Source: Leucobacter musarum subsp. musarum
GTDB taxonomy: Bacteria; Actinomycetota; Actinomycetes; Actinomycetales; Microbacteriaceae
Direction: 5' to 3'
NCBI RefSeq assembly: GCF_001273845.1
Contig: NZ_JHBW01000070.1
Location: forward strand, 1 to 42,298
Length of the DNA stretch: 42,298 bases
Shown: positions 25,768-33,440 of the stretch, piece by piece
Numbering within the stretch: position 1 is the first letter of the stretch
How the letters are laid out: the number at the start of each line of letters is the position of its first letter
Notes under the pieces: model-generated
What the model was told of the DNA's origin: nothing
Seen by the model: the letters and a program-made list of their open reading frames with translations, nothing else
Database searches by the model: none
Translations under genes and position numbers: made by a program

Positions 25768-26541
25768 GTGACGCGAGTGCAATGGAATGGTGATGTGCAG
25801 CCCGAAGCCATCGACCTGCTGGGCGCGGGAGGCAACATCGTCGTCTGCCCGACCAAGGTCGGCTACATCATCCTCACCTCTGATCGAGCGAGCCTCGATC
25901 GCAAGTTCGCCGTCAAGCAGCGCGCACTGAACAAGCCCGGCGTCGTGCTGTGCGGCTCGATGGATCAGCTGCGCGCACTCGCCGAGATGACCCCCGAGAT
26001 CGAGGAGTTCTATCAGCGCCACTGGGACCAGGACATTTTGATGGGCTGCATTCTGCCCTGGCGCGAGGAGGGCCGCTCGGTCCTTCCCGATGACGGCACC
26101 GCAGACCGCGTGATGGACGGCCGACGGACGAGCTGCTTCGTCATTCGCTTCGGGATTCCCGGCGAGCGGATCGTCGCGGCTCGGTGGGCCGACGGCAATG
26201 GACTCACGTTCGCGAGTTCGGCGAACCCTTCAGGCAAGGGCAATCGCGGGGTGGTCGCCGGGATCGGCGACGCCATTGCCACCGAGGCCGATCTCATCAT
26301 CGAGGCCGACGACTACGTGCGCTCGATCCAGCCCGGCGCCACGCTCGAAACACGGTACGAGCAGGGCGTCATGGTCTCCTTCGTCGATGCCGAGGGTGCG
26401 CTGGTTCCCGAGCAGCACGGCGAGCGCTCGGTGACACCGGCACCCGTCATGATTCGGAAGGGGCTCGACATCGACCGCATCATGATGAATCTTTCCGACG
26501 TCTTCCCCAGCTGGGACTTCCGCCACGGCGAGTACTACTGA
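25768..26541 (+). CDS. Sua5/YciO/YrdC-domain protein
   Basis: This 257-residue protein has the fold that binds ATP/threonine and makes threonylcarbamoyl-AMP for tRNA t6A in true TsaC/Sua5 enzymes. The lysine-arginine motif is kept (AVKQRALNKPG), as is the TSAN-like site (TFASSANPSGKGN); the usual TDTVYGL is TKVGYII. A stretch at 100-135 (REEGRSVLPDD... RRTSCFVIRF) matches the middle of the domain. The C-terminal 60 residues are not part of the standard core. The start is GTG with AAGGAG upstream. It may be a paralogue with another carbamoyl or nucleotide role and not the housekeeping enzyme. Neighbours do not help. Confidence 0.8.
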   Translation: MTRVQWNGDVQPEAIDLLGAGGNIVVCPTKVGYIILTSDRASLDRKFAVKQRALNKPGVVLCGSMDQLRALAEMTPEIEEFYQRHWDQDILMGCILPWREEGRSVLPDDGTADRVMDGRRTSCFVIRFGIPGERIVAARWADGNGLTFASSANPSGKGNRGVVAGIGDAIATEADLIIEADDYVRSIQPGATLETRYEQGVMVSFVDAEGALVPEQHGERSVTPAPVMIRKGLDIDRIMMNLSDVFPSWDFRHGEYY

Positions 26542-26602
26542 GCCCGCTGAGCCCTCCACCGATCGCCCCGCCACGCATGCCCCCAATGTCGGCACCCCCG
26601 AG

Positions 26603-26608
26603 TAGGAT
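26603..26608 (+). promoter_or_regulatory. Candidate -10 box for a leaderless aminotransferase mRNA
   Basis: TAGGAT ends six bases before the GTG start at 26615, and there is no ribosome binding site between. This is the layout of leaderless transcripts in actinobacteria. The -35 region is not recognisable. Confidence 0.45.
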
Positions 26609-26614
26609 CGAACC

Positions 26615-27820
26615 GTGAGCCACATCTCCCGTTTGTCGAAGAAGATTTCCGCCATCGCCGAGTCCGCGACGCTCAAGGTCGACGCCAAGGCGAAGGCCCT
26701 CCAAGCCGAGGGTCGCCCTGTGATCAGCTACGCCGCAGGCGAGCCTGATTTCGCGACGCCCGACCACATCGTGGATGCCGCCCGCGCAGCACTCGATGAC
26801 CCGAAGAACTTCCGCTACACCGCGGCCGCCGGTCTGCCCGAGCTGAAGCAGGCGATCGCCGAGAAGACGGCGCGCGATTCGGGCTGGGCCATCGAGCCGT
26901 CGCAGGTGGTCGTCACCAACGGCGGCAAGCAGGCGGTCTACCAGGCGTTCCAGGCACTGCTCGATCCGGGCGACGAGGTGCTGCTGCCCGCGCCGTACTG
27001 GACCACGTACCCCGAGGCGATCCAGCTCGCCGACGGCGTGCCCGTCGAGGTGTTCGCGGGCGCCGACCAGCACTACAAGGTCACCGTCGAGCAGCTCGAG
27101 GCCGCACGCACCGAGCACACCAAGGTGCTGCTCTTTGTGTCACCGTCGAACCCGACCGGCGCGGTCTACTCCCCGGAAGAGACCCGGGCGATCGGCGAAT
27201 GGGCCGACGCGAACGGCCTGTGGATCATTGCGGATGAGATCTACCAGAACCTCACCTACGACGGCGTGCGCGCGGTCTCGATCGTCGAGGCCGTGCCGGC
27301 ACTGCAAGACCGCACGATCCTGGTCAACGGCGTGGCGAAGACCTACGCCATGACGGGGTGGCGTCTGGGCTGGCTCATCGCTCCCGCCGACATCGTCAAG
27401 GGCGCTTCGAACCTGCAGTCGCACCTGACCTCGAACGTCAACAACATCGCGCAGCGAGCGGCCATCGCGGCGCTCACCGGCCCGCAGCAGCCGATCGAAG
27501 ACATGCGCCTCGCTTTCGATCGCCGCCGCAAGCTGATCGTCGCGGAGCTCAACGCGGTGCCCGGCTTCAACTGCCCGACGCCCGAGGGTGCCTTCTACGC
27601 CTACGTCGACGTCACCGCCGCGCTCGGCAAGACCTATCGCGGAGTCACCCCGACGACGTCGCTCGAGCTCGCAGACCTCATTCTGTCTGAGGCCGAGGTC
27701 GCAGCGGTACCCGGCGAAGCTTTCGGCCCCAGCGGCTACCTGCGCTTCAGCTACGCGCTCGGCGACGACGCGATCCTCGAGGGCGTGCGCCGCATCCAGA
27801 CGCTGCTGAGCGAGGCGTAA
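26615..27820 (+). CDS. Class I aminotransferase, aspartate aminotransferase type
   Basis: This 401-residue PLP enzyme probably moves amino groups between aspartate and 2-oxoglutarate. Motifs: [17 protein letters not shown] near the N-terminus, [26 protein letters not shown], and the Schiff-base lysine in [18 protein letters not shown]-terminal arginine region ([12 protein letters not shown]) binds the substrate carboxylate. Length is typical of subgroup 1b. The GTG start appears to be at the transcript start (leaderless). The gene stands alone, with a strong bidirectional terminator behind it. Confidence 0.93.
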   Translation: MSHISRLSKKISAIAESATLKVDAKAKALQAEGRPVISYAAGEPDFATPDHIVDAARAALDDPKNFRYTAAAGLPELKQAIAEKTARDSGWAIEPSQVVVTNGGKQAVYQAFQALLDPGDEVLLPAPYWTTYPEAIQLADGVPVEVFAGADQHYKVTVEQLEAARTEHTKVLLFVSPSNPTGAVYSPEETRAIGEWADANGLWIIADEIYQNLTYDGVRAVSIVEAVPALQDRTILVNGVAKTYAMTGWRLGWLIAPADIVKGASNLQSHLTSNVNNIAQRAAIAALTGPQQPIEDMRLAFDRRRKLIVAELNAVPGFNCPTPEGAFYAYVDVTAALGKTYRGVTPTTSLELADLILSEAEVAAVPGEAFGPSGYLRFSYALGDDAILEGVRRIQTLLSEA

Positions 27821-27840
27821 GCACGCTCGCTCGCCGCACC

Positions 27841-27892
27841 AACGATTGAGGGCGGTGCCGGATCACCCGATCTGGCACCGCCCTCAAGCGTT
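27841..27892. terminator. Bidirectional terminator
   Basis: The arms at 27841-27859 and 27874-27892 pair over 19 bases with one mismatch (core TTGAGGGCGGTGCC), and the loop itself contains GATC/GATC. It lies between the ends of two convergent genes, aminotransferase (+) and lytic transglycosylase (-), and can serve both. Confidence 0.85.
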
Positions 27893-27964
27893 GGGGTCGA
27901 GACCGGGCCGAGACCGGGTCGACACCGGGGGAACACCGGCCGGGCCACCCCAAGCCGCGCTCCC

Positions 27965-28795
27965 TCAGCCCGACCCGAGCTGTGCGTAGAACTCCGCTGC
28001 GTCCGCCACATCGTTGTTGTACGAGGCGCTCGGGTTGTAGCCGTCGAGCGCAGCGATCCAGTTCTCACCGACCGTGAGGTCGAGACCGGGGTCGCACAGC
28101 AGTGTTGCGGCCGACAGCGCCGCGTCGTCGATCTGATCGATGTCGAGGCGGCCGTCGCCGTTGCCGTCGCGACCAAACATCGCCCAGGTGCTCGGAATGA
28201 ACTGCATGGGCCCCACCGCGCGATCCCACTCGGGGTCGCCGTCGACCGCACCGCCGTCGGTGTCGGGGGTCGCCAAAAATTTGGTGCCGTCAAGGGGCAC
28301 CCCGATGATGCGCGGCGTGGTGGTGCCGTCGGCGAGCATGCGCGAGCCGTTGATGCGGCCGTGGTCTGACTCGACCTTGCCGATGCCGGCGAGCATGTTC
28401 CAGCCGAGTCGGCACCCGGGCTGCTCCTGCGCGAGCGTCAGCTCGGCCATCGCGTAGGCACGGAGGGCGCGTTCGGGCACCCCGCTCGCGGCAGACATGC
28501 GGGTCACCCAGGCGGAGTCGGCGACCGGAAGGCCGGTCGCCGACGCCGACGCTGACGGCGCAATGGAATCTCCCGTACCGGAAGACTCCACGGACTGCGA
28601 CGCGTCGCCGTTTCCGCCGGCATCGGGCGCGGTCGCAGACATATCGGCTCCGGCGAACGCCCCCGTTGCGAACAGGATCGCCGCAGCCCCGACGGCGAGG
28701 GCCCCCGCGAGCGAGGCACCGCCCACGGCGTACCAGGGCGTGCGACGGCCGGGCGATCCGGCGCGATCGCCCGCGTTTCGAGGGAATTCAGACAT
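27965..28795 (-). CDS. MltB-like lytic transglycosylase
   Basis: This 276-residue peptidoglycan-cleaving enzyme has an N-terminal helix at about 22-45 (signal anchor) and a Ser/Ala/Gly-rich linker to about 95. Its SLT_2 domain carries the catalytic Glu in GIGKVESDHG and the GPMQFIPSTW and AALDGYNPSASYNNDV stretches. It lacks the peptidoglycan-binding domain some homologues have. I start at ATG 28795; a GTG three codons earlier is equally possible, and neither has a good ribosome site. It diverges from the monooxygenase gene at 28920. Confidence 0.88.
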   Translation of the reverse strand: MSEFPRNAGDRAGSPGRRTPWYAVGGASLAGALAVGAAAILFATGAFAGADMSATAPDAGGNGDASQSVESSGTGDSIAPSASASATGLPVADSAWVTRMSAASGVPERALRAYAMAELTLAQEQPGCRLGWNMLAGIGKVESDHGRINGSRMLADGTTTPRIIGVPLDGTKFLATPDTDGGAVDGDPEWDRAVGPMQFIPSTWAMFGRDGNGDGRLDIDQIDDAALSAATLLCDPGLDLTVGENWIAALDGYNPSASYNNDVADAAEFYAQLGSG

Positions 28796-28919
28796 TGATT
28801 TCACGGTATCGGGAATGAAACCGCGTGACCCGTGTTACATTTACATGCAAGCGCATACAAATGACGCACACGAGGTTCCGTCACCCGCACGGCACCCGAC
28901 GATACACAGGAGTCACATC

Positions 28920-30107
28920 ATGGAATTCGGGATCTTCTCGGTCAGCGACGTCACCCGCGACCCGGTATCCGGCGAGACGCCGAGCGAGGCCGAGCGCATT
29001 CAGGGCCTCGCGCAGATCGCGGTGCACGCCGAAGAGGTCGGCTTCGACGTCTTCGCCGTCGGCGAGCACCACAACGCCCCCTTCTTCTCCTCGAGCCCCA
29101 CCACCTTCCTCGCCTACATTGCGGCGATGACGAAGACGCTGAAGCTCTCGACGAGCACCACGCTCATCACCACGAACGACCCGGTGCGCATCGCCGAAGA
29201 GTACGCGATGCTGCAGCACCTCGCCGGCGGGCGCATGGACCTCATGCTCGGCCGCGGCAACACGGCGCCCGTGTACCCCTGGTTCGGCAAAGACATCCGC
29301 TCGGCGCTGCCGCTCGCACTCGACAACTACAACCTGCTGCACCGCCTGTGGCGCGAAGACGTCGTCGACTACGACGGCAACTTCCGCACTCCGCTGCAGG
29401 GCTTCACGAGCACGCCGCGCCCCCTCGATGACGTGCCCCCGTTCGTGTGGCACGGCTCGATCCGCACCCCCGAGATCGCCGAGCAGGCCGCCTTCTACGG
29501 CGACGGCTTCTTCGCGAACCACCTCTTCGCACCCTCCGAGCACTTCCTGCGTCTCGTGCGCTTCTACCGTGAGCGCTTCGAGCACTACGGTCACGGCAGG
29601 CAGAAGCAGGCGATCATCGGCCTCGGCGGCCAGGCATTCATGGCAAAGAACTCGCAAGATGCGGTCGCGCAGTTCCGCCCCTACTTCAACGAGGCGCCGG
29701 TGTACGGTCACGGCCCGCGCATGGAAGATTTCACGAGCCAGACGCCGCTGACCGTCGGCAGCCCACAGGAGGTCATCGACAAGACCCTCGGTTTCCGCGA
29801 GGTGTTCGGCGACTACCAGCGCCAGATGTTCCTCATCGACCACGCCGGCCTGCCGACGAAGACCGTGCTCGAGCAGCTCGACCTCTTCGGGTCGGAGGTG
29901 CTGCCCGTGCTGCGCGCCGAGATGGCGAAGGATCGCGATCCCGAGGTGCCCGAATCGCCGTCGCACGCAAGCCTTGTCACCGCAAAATACGGCGACCAGG
30001 CGCCGCGTCAGCCGCGGCCGAACGCCAATCGGGGCGACAATGTAACCGGAGGATCGCCCTACCAGGATTCCCCGGCCAAGCAGGGCGCGGCATTCGGCAT
30101 CAGCTGA
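28920..30107 (+). CDS. Luciferase-like monooxygenase, CE1758 family
   Basis: This 395-residue FMN-dependent flavoprotein monooxygenase has a TIM-barrel N-terminus, MEFGIFSVSDVTRD. The family features FDVFAVGEHHNAPFFSSSPT, LDLMLGRGNTAPVYPWFG-like stretch (MDLMLGRGNTAPVY), and PFVWHGSIRTPEIAEQA are clear. The last 70 residues are hydrophilic and Pro/Asn-rich and lie beyond the barrel. The start ATG has CAGGAG upstream; a longer frame opening 141 codons earlier overlaps the divergent gene and was rejected. It is the first gene of a three-gene unit with a MarR regulator and an FMN reductase of the CE1759 type, its known partner. The substrate is unknown. Confidence 0.88.
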   Translation: MEFGIFSVSDVTRDPVSGETPSEAERIQGLAQIAVHAEEVGFDVFAVGEHHNAPFFSSSPTTFLAYIAAMTKTLKLSTSTTLITTNDPVRIAEEYAMLQHLAGGRMDLMLGRGNTAPVYPWFGKDIRSALPLALDNYNLLHRLWREDVVDYDGNFRTPLQGFTSTPRPLDDVPPFVWHGSIRTPEIAEQAAFYGDGFFANHLFAPSEHFLRLVRFYRERFEHYGHGRQKQAIIGLGGQAFMAKNSQDAVAQFRPYFNEAPVYGHGPRMEDFTSQTPLTVGSPQEVIDKTLGFREVFGDYQRQMFLIDHAGLPTKTVLEQLDLFGSEVLPVLRAEMAKDRDPEVPESPSHASLVTAKYGDQAPRQPRPNANRGDNVTGGSPYQDSPAKQGAAFGIS

Positions 30108-30177
30108 TCCGCCGCCCGCAACACCCCGCCGCACCGACGCGGCGACCCGCATGACCACGCACGAAGGAGCACCCGAG

Positions 30178-30633
30178 ATGGAACAGCCAGCTCGCATCGA
30201 CGTACGCCTCGCCAACGAGGCGTGGGAATCCGTGATGTCGGCGCACTCGGCACTCATGCAGGTCTTCGCCGCCGAGCAGATGTGGTCGGAGGTCAGCATG
30301 CGCGAGTACGACGTGCTGTACACGCTGGCCAAGCGGCGCGAGCCGATGCGCATGTGCGACGTGCAGAGCGGGGTGCTGCTCAGCCAGCCCGCCCTGTCGC
30401 GCATGGTGGATCGGCTCGCGACCCGGGGCTTCATCGCCCGCGAGCCCGATCCGCAAGACGGCCGCGCCGTGCTGCTCAGCCTCACCGAGGCGGGAGCGAC
30501 CCTGCAGCAGCAGGTCGGTCGGGCCCACGCGAAGAGCGTCGCCCGCCAGCTCGGCGCCGCACTCACCCCAGATGAGATGCAGGATCTGCGTCGCCTCGCC
30601 GGCAAACTGACCGGTCACGGTGACGCGGCCTGA
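30178..30633 (+). CDS. MarR-family transcriptional regulator
   Basis: This 151-residue winged-helix regulator has the recognition helix region LLSQPALSRMVDRLATRGFI and the wing DPQDGRAVLLSLTEAG. GAAGGAG sits eight bases before the ATG at 30178, so I prefer it over the ATG at 30151. It lies between the monooxygenase and the FMN reductase on the same strand, so it is probably co-transcribed and controls the unit. Neighbouring redox enzymes suggest it senses a small aromatic or an oxidant, but no sensory Cys arrangement is evident beyond the single Cys in MRMCDV. Confidence 0.9.
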   Translation: MEQPARIDVRLANEAWESVMSAHSALMQVFAAEQMWSEVSMREYDVLYTLAKRREPMRMCDVQSGVLLSQPALSRMVDRLATRGFIAREPDPQDGRAVLLSLTEAGATLQQQVGRAHAKSVARQLGAALTPDEMQDLRRLAGKLTGHGDAA

Positions 30634-30681
30634 TCCGCCCTCCCCCGCAATCTTCACCGCAACACGCTCGAGGAGCACCCC

Positions 30682-31383
30682 ATGACCACCCCCTTCGACG
30701 GCACCGTCACCGAGTCGGCCGCCACACAGCCCCACACCCTCGCCGTCGTGAGCGCCGGCACCAGCGACCCGTCGACCACGACGATGCTCGCCAACCGCGT
30801 CGCCGACAAGGCCGCCGAAATCGCCGCCCAGCGCGGCATCGAACTGCGCATTCGCTTCGTCGACCTGCGCGCACTCGCCGAAGACGTGACGACCGCACTC
30901 GTGACGCAGCACGTCTCCCCCGCGCTGCAGGCGGCGAGCGACATCATGCGCGACGCCGACGCGATCGTCGCCTCCACCCCGGTCTACAAGGCCGGGGCGA
31001 GCGGACTCTTCACCGCGTTCTTCCAGGTGCTCGACAACGACATGCTCATCGGCACTCCCGTGGTGCTTGGGGCCACCGCCGGGAGTGCGCGCCATGCACT
31101 CGTCGTCGATGATCAGCTGCGCGGCCTGTTCTCGTATCTGCGCACCATCACGGTGCCGACCGGGCTCTTCGCGGCGCCCGACGACTGGAACAGTCGCGAG
31201 TTCGGCTCACGCATCGAGCGCGCCGCCGCTGAGCTCGTGGCGCTAGTCGCCGGCGGGTTCCGCGAGTCGGTGCGCGGTGAGTCTTGGGGCGCGTACCAGC
31301 ACTCGTACGGCAGCGCGGGCGGCACGGAGCTCGGCATCGACCTCGACAGCGACCTTATGCGCCTGGCGACTGGCGGGCGCTGA
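30682..31383 (+). CDS. NAD(P)H-dependent FMN reductase, CE1759 family
   Basis: This 233-residue flavodoxin-fold reductase probably supplies reduced FMN to the CE1758-type monooxygenase two genes upstream. Features: LAVVSAGTSDPSTTTMLANRVAD (phosphate loop), ADAIVASTPVYKAGASGLFTAFFQVLD, and TPVVLGATAGSARHALVVDDQLRGLFSYL. A GAGGAG ribosome site precedes the ATG. The N-terminal 18 residues are Thr/Pro-rich and not part of the fold. This partner arrangement (luciferase-like enzyme with CE1759-type reductase) is a known pair; the substrate remains unknown. Confidence 0.88.
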   Translation: MTTPFDGTVTESAATQPHTLAVVSAGTSDPSTTTMLANRVADKAAEIAAQRGIELRIRFVDLRALAEDVTTALVTQHVSPALQAASDIMRDADAIVASTPVYKAGASGLFTAFFQVLDNDMLIGTPVVLGATAGSARHALVVDDQLRGLFSYLRTITVPTGLFAAPDDWNSREFGSRIERAAAELVALVAGGFRESVRGESWGAYQHSYGSAGGTELGIDLDSDLMRLATGGR

Positions 31384-31436
31384 CGACCAGCGCATCGCGT
31401 TGGGCGACCGCGCCCGGTGCCGCCACAGCGGCAGCT

Positions 31437-32561
31437 CTACATCCACTTCTTCCAGCGGAACACCCCGTAGAGCAGCGCCGCGAACCCCACCATGCCGCCG
31501 ACGGCGAGCGGGTACCCGAAGGCCCAATGCAGTTCGGGCATCTGATCGAAGTTCATGCCGTAGACCGCGGCGATGAGCGTCGGCGCAAAGAGAATCGCCG
31601 CCCACCCCGAGATCTTCTTCATGTCGTCGTTCTGCCGCTGTGCGACGAGCGTGGAATTGACTGTGAGGATCTGTGAGAGCGCGTCGCGCAACTCCGTCGC
31701 CTCGGAGCTGACGCGCGTGAGGTGATCCGACACGTCTTGCAGATACGACTGGAGCTCTTCAGGGATCGCGTACTGGTCGGCGCCGCGACGCAGACGCTGG
31801 GTGAGGCGCGTGAGCGCTGCGGAGGCGTGCAGCACATCAATGACTTCCTGGCTCAGGTGATAGATGCGCTCGGCCGCGGCGGCATCCCCGCTGAATACTT
31901 GGCGTTCGATCTGCTCCTGGTCGATCTGCAATCCGTCGAGCACCGGGAAGTACTGGTCGACGACCTCGTCGAGCAGCCGGTATGCCATGGCTTCGGCTCC
32001 GAGTCGCAGCAGTTGGCGATCTGCATCGAGGTATTCGCGGGTGATGAGGGAAGATCCTGCGGAGAGGTCGAGGGGGTTCGGTATCGGCGATCCGTCAATT
32101 GATCGCCCGTCTTGGCAGATGATCACGAGGGCATCGTGGCGCACCAGTAGGTGGAATTCAGAGAATTCGACGTCCTCCCGCTCATCGATATAGTGCGCTG
32201 CTTTCAGCACGATGAACAGCACGTCGCCGTAGCGCTCGACCTTGGGGCGCTGGCCGGCGTGCAGCAAATCTTCGACGAGCACCGGGTGCAGCTGCCAGAG
32301 CGACGCGATCTCGGCGATCGCATCGGCATCGGGGTGGGTGAGGATCGCCCGAGCGATCGACCCTCTGGGCGCCTGCTGCAGCGCGTGTGCGAACGTCTCG
32401 CTGACCGTGACCGGCCCGACGTCTCCGTCGGCGACCGAGTGCACGAGAATCTGGGGCGCGCCGGCCTCGGGTTCCGAGCGTCGCCCCGATGCGGTGCGTG
32501 CCCGCGTCGCGGCGTGCGCGCCCTTCGCGAGACGTGACGCTCCGCGTTCCTGCATCGACAT
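31437..32561 (-). CDS. corA: CorA-family magnesium/cobalt channel
   Basis: This 374-residue protein has a long soluble N-terminal domain and two C-terminal helices. The signature YGMNF follows the first helix (ILFAPTLIAAVYGMNF), with Asp/Glu in the following loop and a basic KKW tail, all as in CorA. The helical stretch before it (QNDDMKKISGWA) is the usual pore-lining approach. Start ATG at 32561 has GGAGG six bases upstream; an earlier in-frame Met lacks this. It is convergent with the FMN reductase gene (53 bp apart) and appears monocistronic. The N-terminal 45 residues are basic and low-complexity. Confidence 0.93.
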   Translation of the reverse strand: MSMQERGASRLAKGAHAATRARTASGRRSEPEAGAPQILVHSVADGDVGPVTVSETFAHALQQAPRGSIARAILTHPDADAIAEIASLWQLHPVLVEDLLHAGQRPKVERYGDVLFIVLKAAHYIDEREDVEFSEFHLLVRHDALVIICQDGRSIDGSPIPNPLDLSAGSSLITREYLDADRQLLRLGAEAMAYRLLDEVVDQYFPVLDGLQIDQEQIERQVFSGDAAAAERIYHLSQEVIDVLHASAALTRLTQRLRRGADQYAIPEELQSYLQDVSDHLTRVSSEATELRDALSQILTVNSTLVAQRQNDDMKKISGWAAILFAPTLIAAVYGMNFDQMPELHWAFGYPLAVGGMVGFAALLYGVFRWKKWM

Positions 32562-32653
32562 GGGCGGCCTCCGATCGCGCGCGCACGTGCGCACCGCACC
32601 ACCCTAGCTGTTGGTCGCCAGGCTCCGATGCGTCGCGCTCGCACGCGCAACCG

Positions 32654-33412
32654 TCACCCGTGCGGCTCAGCCCTCAAGTGCCGCACGAAGAATCGCATCG
32701 CATCGTCGCCCGCATGCGCCGGGACCCCCGTGTGCCCGCCCATGTTGGCAGCGAGCGTTTTCTCCGTCGATCCGAACGCGTCGAAGAGTTCGAGCGCCAT
32801 GCCGCGATCGTTGCCCGCGTCGTCCCACTGCAGCAGCACGTGGAGCGGGATCGTCACCCCGCGTGCCTCTTCCATCGTGCGCCGAGGCACGTAGCTGCCG
32901 GCAAACAGGCCCGCAGCGGTGATGCGTGGGTCGATGGCAGCGAGCCGCACCCCGACCGCGATGACGCCACCCGAAAAGCCCACGCGATCGCCGATCTCCG
33001 GCAGCTCAAGCACCGCGCCGAGCGTGCGCTGCCACTCGGGAACTGCCTGATCGACGAGCGGCAGAATCAGCCGGTCGATCACGTCGGCGCTCGGCGCACT
33101 CCCCGCAGCGAGTGCTGCGCGCAGGTCGTTGCGCGCCTGGTCAGCGTCGGGGAGTGGCTTGCGCTCTCCGGCACCCGGCAGTTCGATCGCCGCCGAAGCA
33201 AAGCCGTGTTCGGCGGCCGCTCGCGCACGAGCCGCGAGGCGCGGGTACATGCGGCGAATGCCGAGTCCGCCCGGCTGCCCCATGAGAATGAGCGGTGCTG
33301 GTGCAGCAGGCGTCGCGGTCGTCGGCGTCCAGAGCAGCCCGGAGAACTCGCCGAGCGTGAAGGCGCGCTCGGTAACGCTCGCGTCGATGGTGTGCGTGGC
33401 AGTGAAGTGCAT
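32654..33412 (-). CDS. Alpha/beta hydrolase, dienelactone-hydrolase-like
   Basis: This 252-residue alpha/beta hydrolase has an oxyanion-side loop in LILMGQPGGLG, nucleophile Ser in GFSGG, an Asp candidate in LLQWDDAGND, and His in MGGHTGVP. It is the last gene behind the ECF ATPase on the same strand, 28 bp away, so it probably belongs to the nucleoside-hydrolase/ECF operon and could remove an acyl or similar group from the imported compound. The ATG at 33412 has AAAGGCGGG upstream. An upstream frame extension of 18 codons lacks a better site. Substrate unknown. Confidence 0.8.
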   Translation of the reverse strand: MHFTATHTIDASVTERAFTLGEFSGLLWTPTTATPAAPAPLILMGQPGGLGIRRMYPRLAARARAAAEHGFASAAIELPGAGERKPLPDADQARNDLRAALAAGSAPSADVIDRLILPLVDQAVPEWQRTLGAVLELPEIGDRVGFSGGVIAVGVRLAAIDPRITAAGLFAGSYVPRRTMEEARGVTIPLHVLLQWDDAGNDRGMALELFDAFGSTEKTLAANMGGHTGVPAHAGDDAMRFFVRHLRAEPHG

Positions 33413-33440
33413 GATCCCGCCTTTCGGGATGGCCATCGTA

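Noticed and set aside
28497..28919. N-terminal extension of the monooxygenase
   Set aside because: The extra 141 codons overlap the divergent lytic transglycosylase and the intergenic region; the ATG at 28920 has a ribosome site and the family N-terminus.
28881..30605. Minus-strand open frame of about 574 codons
   Set aside because: It mirrors the luciferase-like and MarR genes on the other strand, with low-complexity Val/Glu/Arg composition.
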